Source of the DNA: Desulfuromonadaceae bacterium GWB2_53_15
GTDB taxonomy: Bacteria > Desulfobacterota > Desulfuromonadia > Geobacterales > Pseudopelobacteraceae
Assembly: GCA_001824455.1 (NCBI GenBank)
Contig: MHXL01000162.1
Span: forward strand, 1 to 7,554
Length of the DNA stretch: 7,554 nucleotides
Direction: 5' to 3'
Below the pieces are notes generated by a model. The model was given only the letters and a program-made list of their open reading frames with translations. It made no database searches and was not told where the DNA came from. Shown in pieces: positions 1 through 6,042 of this stretch. Made by a program: the position numbers and the translations under genes. How positions within the stretch are numbered: position 1 is the first letter of the stretch; each line of letters starts with the position of its first letter.

Positions 1-1015
1 GCGGGAACAGCTTGAACAACTGAAACAACTTGCCCTTCAGTCCATTGCCGAAGCCTGCGGCGAAGATGCACTTCTGGAAATACGTGTCAGATTTCTTGGT
101 CGTAAAGGCGAGTTGACTGCGCTGATGAAGGGGTTGGGGACTCTTGCCCCAGAGGAACGTCCAGTAGTAGGCCAACTGGTCAATTCTGTCAGGGACGAGA
201 TTGAAACTAGGCTTGAAGCTGCTCTATTCACGGCCAGAGAACAGGCAAAGGCTGAGCGCCTCCAGTCAGAGCGAATGGATGTTACTCTTCCGGGTCGCCG
301 CCAGGTTTACGGGACTAAGCACCCCATTACACAGGTGATTGAAGAGGTCTGCGACATCTTTGCCGGATTGGGTTTCTCTGTTGCCGAAGGCCCTGAGATT
401 GAGCACGATTGGTATAATTTCGAAGCGCTCAATTTCCCGCCAGAACATCCTGCACGTGATATGCAGGACACTTTTTTTGTTGATGATAACCTGCTGTTAC
501 GTACACACACCTCACCGGTTCAGATCCGGACCATGCTTAAGAAAAAGCCCCCTTTACGTATTATTGCTCCAGGTACGGTCTATCGTTGCGATTCTGATGC
601 CACACACTCCCCAATGTTTCATCAGATTGAGGGGCTGATGGTGGATAAAGGAGTTTCCTTTGGAGACCTGAAGGGAATTCTGACTGTTTTCACAAATCAG
701 TTGTTTGGGCAGAAAAGCGGGGTACGACTTCGTCCCAGTTTCTTTCCTTTTACCGAACCTTCTGCTGAGGTGGATATTTCCTGCGTACTCTGTGGTGGAA
801 AAGGCTGCCGGATTTGCAAGAATAGCGGCTGGCTGGAGATTCTTGGAGCAGGTATGGTGGATCCGGAGGTTTATCGCCATGTCAATTACGATGCAGAGGA
901 CATATCCGGTTTTGCCTTTGGTATGGGGATCGAGCGTATTGCAATGTTGAAGTATGGAATTAATGACATGCGTCTACTTTTTGAGAATGACGTACGTTTT
1001 CTGAGGCAATTCTAA
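1..1015 (+). CDS. pheS: Phenylalanyl-tRNA synthetase alpha subunit (5' end cut by window edge)
   Basis: Catalytic alpha subunit of the cytoplasmic (alpha-beta)2 enzyme that charges tRNA-Phe with phenylalanine. The frame is open from base 2 (R-E-Q-L-E-Q...), and base 1 is probably the last base of the ATG, so only about two bases are missing. This gives 338 residues, normal for the family. The N-terminal part (to about residue 90) is the charged, helical tRNA-contacting arm. Class II motif 2 (GTVYRCD, then [10 protein letters not shown]) lies near 192-211, [15 protein letters not shown] near 245-259, and motif 3 ([10 protein letters not shown]) near 304-313. Four cysteines, 262, 265, 270 and 273 ([12 protein letters not shown]), form a probable metal-binding knuckle that is absent from E. 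coli PheS but, as I recall, common in other bacterial lineages. An internal TTG at 113 is in frame but would remove the conserved N-terminus, so it is not the start. pheT follows after 41 nt. Confidence 0.98.
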   Translation, partial: REQLEQLKQLALQSIAEACGEDALLEIRVRFLGRKGELTALMKGLGTLAPEERPVVGQLVNSVRDEIETRLEAALFTAREQAKAERLQSERMDVTLPGRRQVYGTKHPITQVIEEVCDIFAGLGFSVAEGPEIEHDWYNFEALNFPPEHPARDMQDTFFVDDNLLLRTHTSPVQIRTMLKKKPPLRIIAPGTVYRCDSDATHSPMFHQIEGLMVDKGVSFGDLKGILTVFTNQLFGQKSGVRLRPSFFPFTEPSAEVDISCVLCGGKGCRICKNSGWLEILGAGMVDPEVYRHVNYDAEDISGFAFGMGIERIAMLKYGINDMRLLFENDVRFLRQF

Positions 1016-1056
1016 AGCAGTCCATATTATGAATTTTCCGTTTATGGTGCCCAAAT

Positions 1057-3462
1057 ATGAAAGTAACCTATAATTGGCTCAAAGAATTTGTGGATTTTGA
1101 CCTCTCTTCCGATCAGCTGGCTGATGTATTGACTATGCTTGGGCTTGAAGTTGAAGGGATGGAGATGTCCGGCGCACTCATGGATGATGTGGTTGTTGCT
1201 ATCGTGGAGGAAAAACATCAGCATCCCAATGCGGAAAAACTGTCTTTGTGTCGCGTAAATAACGGTGTAGAGGTGCTGGATGTTGTTTGCGGTGCGCAGA
1301 ATTTCAAAGCTGGCGACAAGGTGGCCTTGGCTCAGATTGGTGCCGTGCTCCCAGGTGATTTCAAGATCAAGCGTTCCAAGATTCGCGGTGAGGAATCCTG
1401 TGGCATGCTCTGCTCTGAGAAGGAGCTGGGGTTGGCTGAGGAAAGTGCCGGTATCATGGTTCTGTCGCCTGACCTGCCCCTTGGCCAGCCGATTTTCGCA
1501 GCGCTTGATCTCAAGGATACCCTTTTCGAGATCGGTTTGACCCCAAACCGCGCTGACTGCCTGAGTGTTGTTGGTGTTGCCCGCGAAATCGCAGCCAAGC
1601 TGGGGAAGAAGGTCAGATTTGCTGACTCCCGCATTTCCGAAGGGACTGATGCTGTCAATAGCTTCATAGGGGTCACTGTTGAGGATGCAGATCTCTGCCC
1701 ACGATACGCTGCACGATATGTCTCGGGCTGTAAAATTGCCCCATCACCGGATTGGCTTGTAAAACGTCTCAATGCGATAGGTATCCGTTCGATAAATAAT
1801 GTTGTTGATGTGACCAATCTTGTCATGATGGAGTTGGGACAACCACTTCATGCTTTTGACTGTGATCGTCTGTCAGGCCGGCGTATTGTCGTGCGCAGGG
1901 CAAGCGAAGGTGAACCGTTTACCACGCTTGACGGCCAGCAGCGATCTCTTGTTGCCAGTGACCTTGTTATTTGTGATGCTGAACGACCAGTAGCTTTGGC
2001 TGGGATAATGGGTGGTGAAAACTCTGAGATTTCCGCTGAAACTACTAATATTTTGTTGGAAAGTGCCTGGTTTAGGCCTGCTGCAATTCGTAAGACCAGC
2101 AAGCGCCTAGGTCTCCATACAGAGTCATCACATCGTTTTGAACGTGGTGCTGATATCGGGGGTGTGATTCGTGCCCTTGATCGGGCTACGTCACTTATTG
2201 CTGAACTGGCAGGTGGTAGCGTAGCGCAAGGTCTTATTGATGTTTATCCTGTTGCATTTGAGCCTAGCCTGATCAAGCTAAGACCTGAGCGTGCAAATCA
2301 ACTCATCGGAGTAAAGCTGTCGACAGCCGAGATTGCTGATATTCTTGTTCGGCTGGAATGCGGAGTTGTTGTCATATCCGACGATACATTGCAGGTTACA
2401 CCTCCCTCTTATCGTGTGGACATTGAGCGTGAGATTGATCTGGTTGAGGAAATTGCTCGGATGAACGGCTTTGATAATATACCTGCTACCATGCCAGTGG
2501 CACAGGTTGTTTCAGATCGCCCTTCTTCACATCAACGCATGGAGCGTGCGGTTAGAGATATTCTTGTTGGTCATGGCATGAACGAGATTATCAATTTCAG
2601 CTTTACTGCGCCGGATGCCGCTGGCAAACTGCTTCTAGCTGCGGATGATCCGCGGCATGCTGCAATACGACTTACCAACCCTCTGGTTGAAGAGCAGTCA
2701 GTCATGCGTACGAGTCTTCTGCCTGGGCTTCTTGAAACAGTATTTCGCAATATCAGCTTCCGTTCCCTTGATCTGAAATTATTTGAAATGCGCCGGATCT
2801 ACTTGCCGACGCAGGCAGGTGAAATGCCCCGCGAACCGATCTTTATTGTCGGTGCATTCACCGGTTTGCGTGAGTCTGAAGGGTGGAACCATGCAAGTGA
2901 AACTATTGATTTTTACGATGTCAAGGGAGTCATCGAAAACCTTTTGGAATTGTTGAATATTGGTGGTGTGAAATGGGAGGCAGACATGCCAGAGCCTTTC
3001 TACCACCCTGGTAAGTCCTGTAGCATATTGGCCGGGCGGGAGAGGATCGGTTCAATTGGCGAAATTCACCCCACTGTTCAGGAAAACTTTGGACTTGATA
3101 AGCCGGTTTATTGCTTTGAACTTAATTTCGAGAAACTTGTAGCTTTGAGCCGTCAGAAACGTACAGTTGTTGCACCTTCTCGTTATCCAGATAGTACCAG
3201 AGATATTGCCATGTTGGCACCTGATGATCTCCCTGCAGACAAGATCATCGAGTGTGTTCGCTCAGTAAAGGCTAGGGAAGTTGAACAAGTGGAGATCTTT
3301 GACCTGTATCGGGGCGTTGGAATTCCAGCTGGGTTTAGAAGTATTGCCATTCGCGTCCGTTATCGCTCATATGAACGGACGATGACAGACGATGAGATCA
3401 GCGCACTTCATGCAAAAATTATACAGGGTCTGGTTAATAAGTTAAAAGTATCAATAAGATAA
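1057..3462 (+). CDS. pheT: Phenylalanyl-tRNA synthetase beta subunit
   Basis: Structural, tRNA-binding and editing subunit of phenylalanyl-tRNA synthetase, the partner of the adjacent pheS product. The 801 residues match the usual bacterial length. Domains in order: the N-terminal start MKVTYNWLKEFVD; an EMAP/OB-type tRNA-binding domain about 40-150 (HPNAEKLSLCRV at 56-67, CGAQNFKAGDKV at 78-89); the B3/B4 editing domain about 205-395 (RSINNVVDVTNLVMMELGQP at 244-263, SSHRFERG at 357-364); the B5 domain about 402-475; the catalytic-like core about 485-690 (NPLVEEQSVMRTSLLPGLL at 541-559); and a ferredoxin-fold anticodon-binding domain about 706-801 (SRYPDSTRDIA at 708-718). The ATG at 1057 fits the conserved N-terminus. 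The ribosome site is weak, only GGTG at 1046-1049, which suggests translation partly coupled to pheS. Its end lies within 10 nt of the ihfA promoter. Confidence 0.98.
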   Translation: MKVTYNWLKEFVDFDLSSDQLADVLTMLGLEVEGMEMSGALMDDVVVAIVEEKHQHPNAEKLSLCRVNNGVEVLDVVCGAQNFKAGDKVALAQIGAVLPGDFKIKRSKIRGEESCGMLCSEKELGLAEESAGIMVLSPDLPLGQPIFAALDLKDTLFEIGLTPNRADCLSVVGVAREIAAKLGKKVRFADSRISEGTDAVNSFIGVTVEDADLCPRYAARYVSGCKIAPSPDWLVKRLNAIGIRSINNVVDVTNLVMMELGQPLHAFDCDRLSGRRIVVRRASEGEPFTTLDGQQRSLVASDLVICDAERPVALAGIMGGENSEISAETTNILLESAWFRPAAIRKTSKRLGLHTESSHRFERGADIGGVIRALDRATSLIAELAGGSVAQGLIDVYPVAFEPSLIKLRPERANQLIGVKLSTAEIADILVRLECGVVVISDDTLQVTPPSYRVDIEREIDLVEEIARMNGFDNIPATMPVAQVVSDRPSSHQRMERAVRDILVGHGMNEIINFSFTAPDAAGKLLLAADDPRHAAIRLTNPLVEEQSVMRTSLLPGLLETVFRNISFRSLDLKLFEMRRIYLPTQAGEMPREPIFIVGAFTGLRESEGWNHASETIDFYDVKGVIENLLELLNIGGVKWEADMPEPFYHPGKSCSILAGRERIGSIGEIHPTVQENFGLDKPVYCFELNFEKLVALSRQKRTVVAPSRYPDSTRDIAMLAPDDLPADKIIECVRSVKAREVEQVEIFDLYRGVGIPAGFRSIAIRVRYRSYERTMTDDEISALHAKIIQGLVNKLKVSIR
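3449..3461 (+). promoter_or_regulatory. Possible IHF-binding site upstream of ihfA
   Basis: TATCAATAAGATA matches the IHF consensus WATCAANNNNTTR at eight of nine fixed positions; the first T of TTR is A. It overlaps the end of pheT and sits just upstream of the -35 box of the ihfA promoter, in A/T-rich sequence. E. coli ihfA is known to be autoregulated, so an upstream site would be sensible here. A match this short can occur by chance. Confidence 0.25.
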
Positions 3463-3469
3463 AAACCTG

Positions 3470-3498
3470 TTGCGAAATCAGTTACCCTGTGTTATAAA
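3470..3498 (+). promoter_or_regulatory. Sigma70-type promoter with extended -10 for ihfA
   Basis: The -35 box is TTGCGA at 3470-3475 (four of six consensus bases). The spacer is exactly 17 nt, and the -10 box is TATAAA at 3493-3498 (five of six). TGT at 3490-3492 gives the TGn extension of the -10. Transcription would start near 3505, leaving a leader of about 43 nt. It lies directly after the pheT stop, so ihfA and the downstream regulator can be expressed independently of pheST. Confidence 0.65.
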
Positions 3499-3537
3499 AC
3501 TCATCCTTTTGTTTTTAGTTAAGAAATTAACACAGAT

Positions 3538-3542
3538 AGAGG
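3538..3542 (+). promoter_or_regulatory. Ribosome binding site that sets the ihfA start
   Basis: AGAGG lies 5 nt before the ATG at 3548. The frame is open back to 3470, but the extra N-terminal residues (about 26, hydrophobic) do not belong to the IHF/HU family, and the upstream part overlaps the promoter. The start at 3548 is therefore preferred. Confidence 0.8.
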
Positions 3543-3547
3543 TTATT

Positions 3548-3838
3548 ATGACAAAAGCAGATATTGTCGAACGTATTCATCAGAAGATTGGTTTTTCGAA
3601 AAAAGAGTCTGCCGAAATGGTTGAAACGGTTTTCGGTTTAATTAAAAATACTCTTGAAGCAGGTGAGAAAATTAAAATAGCTGGCTTTGGCAATTTTGTT
3701 GTCAAGCAGAAGGCTGATCGCAGAGGTCGTAATCCTCAGACTGGTGAAACCATAACCATTGCGGCAAGACGTATTCTTACATTCAAGCCGAGCCAGGTAC
3801 TTAAAAACGCAATCAATACTGAGCTTAAAGAAGCCTAG
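3548..3838 (+). CDS. ihfA: Integration host factor alpha subunit
   Basis: DNA-bending nucleoid protein that pairs with IHF beta (not in this window) to bend DNA sharply at specific sites, acting in transcription, replication and recombination. The 96 residues form a complete HU/IHF fold: N-terminal helices (MTKADIVERIHQKIGFSKKE, 1-20), the dimer-core motif KIKIAGFGNF at 41-50, the flexible DNA-grasping arm at about 53-74 with RGRNPQTGE at 59-67 (including the intercalating proline P63), and the C-terminal FKPSQVLKNAIN at 79-90. Assignment to alpha rather than HU rests on the start TKADIVERI and on the position after pheT, the arrangement also known from E. coli. It is served by its own promoter at 3470-3498. 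The regulator gene starts 16 nt after its stop, so the two are probably cotranscribed. Confidence 0.94.
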   Translation: MTKADIVERIHQKIGFSKKESAEMVETVFGLIKNTLEAGEKIKIAGFGNFVVKQKADRRGRNPQTGETITIAARRILTFKPSQVLKNAINTELKEA

Positions 3839-3854
3839 TCCCATACTCGATGTC

Positions 3855-4205
3855 ATGAGCATAACCTTCCCCGACAAACTATACTATAAAATCGGAGAAG
3901 TTGCTCAGATTGCTGGAGTTAAGACTTCTGTACTCCGTTTTTGGGAAACAGAATTTGACTTTTTGAAGCCAGAAAAGAGTTCATCAGGGCAGAGATTGTA
4001 TTTAAAAAAAGAAGTTGAGTTGATTCTGGAGGTCAAGCGCCTTCTTTATATTGAAAAATTCACCCTTGAAGGCGTCAGGAAGCGGATCTCCCACCGTGGC
4101 AAAATTCTCCTGAACGAAACTAAACTGGTGTGCTTGGACACTGATCATGTTTGTTTGCTGAGAGAAATCAGGATGGAGTTGCAAGCCTTACGATGTCAGT
4201 TGTAA
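3855..4205 (+). CDS. Short MerR-family DNA-binding regulator
   Basis: Probable transcription factor of 116 residues; its targets and signal are unknown. Residues 9-33 ([23 protein letters not shown]) are the MerR winged helix-turn-helix, continuing through [16 protein letters not shown] at 35-49 and a second helical part [26 protein letters not shown] (53-78). It carries FWE where classical metal and drug sensors have YYE, typical of the variant that follows ihfA in many proteobacteria. The C-terminal tail (about 85-116) is short, with a predicted helix [12 protein letters not shown] for dimerisation and no recognisable ligand-binding domain. Cysteines 93, 100 and 114 lie in this tail. ATG 3855 is the best start because the YKIGEV motif follows it closely, but there is no clear ribosome site, so translation may be coupled to ihfA 16 nt upstream. 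The tRNA gene begins 14 nt after its stop. Confidence 0.85.
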   Translation: MSITFPDKLYYKIGEVAQIAGVKTSVLRFWETEFDFLKPEKSSSGQRLYLKKEVELILEVKRLLYIEKFTLEGVRKRISHRGKILLNETKLVCLDTDHVCLLREIRMELQALRCQL

Positions 4206-4219
4206 TCAAGCAGTTTTTT

Positions 4220-4296
4220 CGGTGCGTAGCGCAGCCTGGTAGCGCACTAGACTGGGGGTCTAGTGGTCGCTGGTTCGAATCCAGTCGCACCGACCA
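4220..4296 (+). tRNA. tRNA-Pro (anticodon GGG), CCA encoded
   Basis: A complete 77-nt cloverleaf. The acceptor arms CGGTGCG (4220-4226) and CGCACCG (4286-4292) pair perfectly, followed by discriminator A and encoded CCA at 4294-4296. The D stem is GCGC/GCGC (4229-4232, 4242-4245). The anticodon stem CTAGA/TCTAG (4247-4251, 4259-4263) closes the loop CTGGGGG, with anticodon GGG at 4254-4256 and G37. The T arm contains GGTTCGAATCC. It reads the proline codons CCC and CCU. It sits 14 nt after the MerR-type gene and just before an intrinsic terminator, so it is probably processed from the ihfA-merR transcript. Confidence 0.98.
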
Positions 4297-4305
4297 TAAA
4301 AAAAT

Positions 4306-4341
4306 AAGGGTTTGCGGGGTTTCCGCGAACCCTTTTTTATT
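4306..4341 (+). terminator. Strong intrinsic terminator after tRNA-Pro
   Basis: A 12-bp stem, AAGGGTTTGCGG (4306-4317) with CCGCGAACCCTT (4323-4334) and one T.G wobble, has a 5-nt loop GGTTT and a T tract through 4338. The A run at 4298-4304 just before it would extend the pairing. It starts 10 nt after the tRNA CCA and closes the pheST-ihfA-merR-tRNA block. On the other strand the A run gives a T tract, so it could act in both directions. Confidence 0.9.
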
Positions 4342-4429
4342 ACGGACAGTTTAACTATCCAATTCAAAGCACAATCTATTTTAATGTATTTTGAGTCAAT
4401 TGTTGCTTCGATATTCAAAGGTAACTGCA

Positions 4430-4750
4430 ATGGCAGATGATCAGATTCTTAATGAATCCACATTTGGTCCGGCACTAAGTCTGATTCGCAGACGTCGTAA
4501 ATACTTCTTTTGCACAATATTGGCCTATATGCCTGCCATGTGGGCAGTCAATAAATTATCACCAACCTACAGATCTATGGGGATAGCAATTGGAGTCTGG
4601 GTTGTTGTCCTTTTTACAACTGCGTTTATGTCAGCTGTCATGCGTTGTCCCCGTTGCGGAAATTATTTCCATGTGCATGGTATGACACTTCTTTATCTCC
4701 GCAAGTGCCTGCATTGTCAACTTCACATAAACGCGGATAGACTGAAGTAG
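4430..4750 (+). CDS. Small membrane protein with C-terminal zinc ribbon (unknown function)
   Basis: I do not recognise a named family. The 106-residue product has a soluble N-terminus ending in a basic cluster, RRRRK (20-24), then two predicted membrane segments at about 25-41 (YFFCTILAYMPAMWAV) and 50-70 (MGIAIGVWVVVLFTTAFMSAV). After these come a CPRC at 73-76 and a CLHC at 93-96, separated by a short HVHG-containing loop. This is the layout of a small zinc ribbon, probably cytoplasmic by the positive-inside rule. ATG 4430 is chosen because AAAGGT lies at 4417-4422 with good spacing; the frame also opens at TTG 4391, without a ribosome site. It follows a terminator, so it needs its own promoter, which I could not identify with confidence. 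No clear terminator separates it from the next gene. Similar short proteins are, from memory, usually annotated hypothetical in Geobacter-like genomes. Confidence 0.75.
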   Translation: MADDQILNESTFGPALSLIRRRRKYFFCTILAYMPAMWAVNKLSPTYRSMGIAIGVWVVVLFTTAFMSAVMRCPRCGNYFHVHGMTLLYLRKCLHCQLHINADRLK

Positions 4751-4831
4751 AGTCTTTAGTGTTGCATGTTATCAGGTGTTTATAAAAATTGAATTTAGTA
4801 AGCGCTAAGGTTATTTTTTGATAAAATATTA

Positions 4832-4859
4832 TTGGCATATGCGATAGTTTTGATTTAAA
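4832..4859 (+). promoter_or_regulatory. Candidate promoter for the Sua5/YciO-type gene
   Basis: TTGGCA at 4832-4837 (five of six -35 bases), a 16-nt spacer and TTTAAA at 4854-4859 (four of six -10 bases), with TGA at 4851-4853 supplying an extended -10. The start point near 4866 would leave a leader of only about 16 nt that still contains the ribosome site at 4869-4875. The -35 overlaps an 8-bp palindrome, GCATATGC (4835-4842). The surrounding gap (4751-4881) is A/T-rich. Confidence 0.4.
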
Positions 4860-4881
4860 CACACTTTTAAAAGGTATTTGC

Positions 4882-5490
4882 ATGCTGCTTGTCGTTCATC
4901 CAGAACATCCCCAACCTCGCTATATTGCACGTGTTGTCCAGTGCTTGCAGGATGGGGGGATCATTGCGTATCCTACTGATACCACCTATGGAATTGGTTG
5001 TTCTATCTTTAATAAAAAGGGCATCGAGCGAATTTATCAGCTGAAACAGCGTGACCACAAAAAACCCTTCTCTTTTATTTGCCCCAATCTAGCGGAAGTG
5101 TCCCGTTATGCCAAGGTCAGTAATGTTGCATTCAAGATCCTCAGACGATATCTTCCCGGACCATACACCTTTGTATTGGAGGCGACTCGTGATGTCCCCG
5201 ATCTTTTACTGACTCGCCAGAAAACTGTTGGCATTCGCATCCCTGACAACCGAATTTGCCTTGATATTGTCCAACTGCTGGGCAATCCAATTATTACCAC
5301 GAGTGCAAATCTGTCAGGTGAAGAACCTGTTGGCGACCCAAACATGATCGATATAAATTTTGGTGGTAAACTTGATATTATTGTTGATGGCGGTGTGCTT
5401 ACAACAGATGTCAGTTCTGTGATCAGCCTTGTGAATGATATTCCGGAGATATTGAGAGTGGGAATAGGGGATGTTTCTTGGTGCTCTTAA
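4882..5490 (+). CDS. Sua5/YciO/TsaC-family protein (probable L-threonylcarbamoyladenylate synthase)
   Basis: Members of the family make threonylcarbamoyl-AMP from threonine, bicarbonate and ATP, the first step of t6A modification at position 37 of ANN-reading tRNAs. The 202 residues cover a full YrdC domain: GGIIAYPTDTTYGIGC (25-40), LKQRDHKKPFSFIC (54-67), YLPGPYTFVLEAT (90-102), TVGIRIPDN (115-123) and PIITTSANLSGEEP (136-149). The N-terminus, HPEHPQPRYI, and the overall length resemble the E. coli paralogue YciO, whose role is less clear. The catalytic residues of TsaC, K55-x-R57 and S141-x-N143, are all present, which favours an active synthase. There is no C-terminal Sua5 domain. ATG 4882 has AAAAGGT at 4869-4875. 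The next gene starts 24 nt downstream. Whether it is the cell's only TsaC or a YciO paralogue cannot be told from this window. Confidence 0.88.
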   Translation: MLLVVHPEHPQPRYIARVVQCLQDGGIIAYPTDTTYGIGCSIFNKKGIERIYQLKQRDHKKPFSFICPNLAEVSRYAKVSNVAFKILRRYLPGPYTFVLEATRDVPDLLLTRQKTVGIRIPDNRICLDIVQLLGNPIITTSANLSGEEPVGDPNMIDINFGGKLDIIVDGGVLTTDVSSVISLVNDIPEILRVGIGDVSWCS

Positions 5491-5514
5491 CGCATAAATC
5501 GTGGGTCAATACTG

Positions 5515-5874
5515 ATGCGTAAGCACACTGTTCGCAGGGGTTTGAGACTTGTTTTGGTCTCCTTGATCATAATTATTGTGGCCAGTTATTATCATGCCGG
5601 AATAGCTGATTTATTTGCGTTTTCCGTTAGTGCGGAAGAACGTTTTTATAGTCTGGGGATTTTTATGGCTGCTGCGTCAGGCGGCTACGGTGTTGTTCTT
5701 ACTGTGTTTGGTTTAGTATTGCCGGGTCGGATTAATGATGCAGGTGTACGTTTGCTGCCTGTTTTTATGCTGATCTTAACGGCATTTATGCTCTTCATAT
5801 GGTTAATGATATCCTCCTTGAACGATAGTCCAAAGCAGCGGCATCTTCGCTCAAACGAAACTATAACCATTTAA
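5515..5874 (+). CDS. Three-helix membrane protein of unknown function
   Basis: I do not recognise this family. The 119-residue product begins with a very basic N-terminus (MRKHTVRRGLR), followed by predicted membrane segments at about 11-25 (RLVLVSLIIIIVASY), 46-69 (SLGIFMAAASGGYGVVLTVFGLVL) and 79-100 (RLLPVFMLILTAFMLFIWLMIS). It ends in a polar tail. The loop between the first two segments, AGIADLFAFSVSAEERFY, carries acidic residues and probably faces the periplasm. A glycine/alanine-rich AAASGGYG at 52-59 suggests close helix packing. There are no cysteines, enzymatic motifs or signal-peptidase site. The ribosome site is weak (GTGGGT at 5501-5506) and the gene lies 24 nt after the Sua5/YciO-type gene, so cotranscription and translational coupling are likely. 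That neighbour does not by itself indicate a function in tRNA modification. Confidence 0.72.
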   Translation: MRKHTVRRGLRLVLVSLIIIIVASYYHAGIADLFAFSVSAEERFYSLGIFMAAASGGYGVVLTVFGLVLPGRINDAGVRLLPVFMLILTAFMLFIWLMISSLNDSPKQRHLRSNETITI

Positions 5875-5927
5875 CCTGGGACAAGTTGTTTGTAGGCATG
5901 CATTTGTAATGACAGAAAACTGCTTTT

Positions 5928-5954
5928 TTTGTTTATGATAGTACATAAAACAAA
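5928..5954. repeat. A/T-rich dyad with GATAGTAC core upstream of metY
   Basis: TTTGTTTATG (5928-5937) pairs with CATAAAACAAA (5944-5954) as a 10-bp dyad with one bulged A and a 6-nt centre. It contains GATAGTACA (5937-5945). It is followed by no T tract, so it is not a plus-strand terminator. A related dyad occurs at 7380-7405. It ends 22 nt upstream of the metY -35 box, a fitting place for a regulator to bind, but no binding protein is identified. Confidence 0.4.
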
Positions 5955-5976
5955 TAGACAACTCTTTGGATTTTAC

Positions 5977-6005
5977 TTGACTTGATTATGCGGCAAAGCT
6001 ACATT
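5977..6005 (+). promoter_or_regulatory. Sigma70-type promoter of metY
   Basis: TTGACT at 5977-5982 (five of six -35 bases), a 17-nt spacer, and TACATT at 6000-6005 (four of six -10 bases). Transcription would begin near 6012, giving a leader of about 31 nt with the ribosome site in it. It is the best promoter match in the 168-nt gap between 5874 and metY; no riboswitch fold was recognised there. Confidence 0.6.
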
Positions 6006-6018
6006 TTAATTAAGTCAA
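5977..6018. repeat. 12-bp inverted repeat enclosing the metY promoter (operator candidate)
   Basis: TTGACTTGATTA (5977-5988) and TAATTAAGTCAA (6007-6018) are inverted copies that match at 11 of 12 positions, the odd pair being G.T. An 18-nt spacer separates them. Arm centres are 30 bp apart, close to three helical turns, so a dimeric or tetrameric protein could contact both arms on one face. The left arm covers the -35 box and the right arm covers the predicted start point, a typical repressor layout. The right arm includes an 8-bp palindrome, TTAATTAA (6006-6013). Confidence 0.5.
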
Positions 6019-6032
6019 ATTATCTACATGTG

Positions 6033-6037
6033 GGAGG
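6033..6037 (+). promoter_or_regulatory. Strong ribosome binding site that sets the metY start
   Basis: GGAGG, the strongest Shine-Dalgarno match in the window, lies 5 nt before ATG 6043. The in-frame ATG at 6028 would place this sequence inside the coding region and has no ribosome site of its own, so 6043 is the start. Confidence 0.9.
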
Positions 6038-6042
6038 AAATC

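Noticed and set aside
1332..1826. 164-residue open frame on the minus strand inside pheT
   Set aside because: It is the antisense shadow of a strongly conserved pheT region, with no ribosome site and a composition unlike a protein (S/R/P-rich).
3470..3547. N-terminal extension of ihfA
   Set aside because: The extra residues are unlike any IHF/HU N-terminus and overlap the promoter; AGAGG at 3538-3542 marks ATG 3548.
4220..4296. tRNA-Pro as an integration site for a mobile element
   Set aside because: No integrase gene and no second copy of the tRNA 3' end is visible in the window, and the downstream genes look like ordinary chromosome.
4391..4429. Upstream TTG start for the zinc-ribbon membrane protein
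   Set aside because: No ribosome site precedes it; AAAGGT at 4417-4422 points to ATG 4430.
4832..4850. Sigma54 promoter starting at TTGGCA
   Set aside because: The required GC at the fixed distance after GG is absent (AG is found), while a sigma70-type reading fits better.
5913..5930. CAG-AAAA-CTG hairpin followed by seven T, as a terminator for the three-helix protein gene
   Set aside because: The stem has only three base pairs, too weak for a confident intrinsic terminator.
5979..6042. SAM riboswitch (SAM-II type) in the metY leader, suggested by GCAAAGCTAC
   Set aside because: The G/C-rich first stem and the pseudoknot partners are missing, and the mapped promoter would start transcription downstream of most of this segment.
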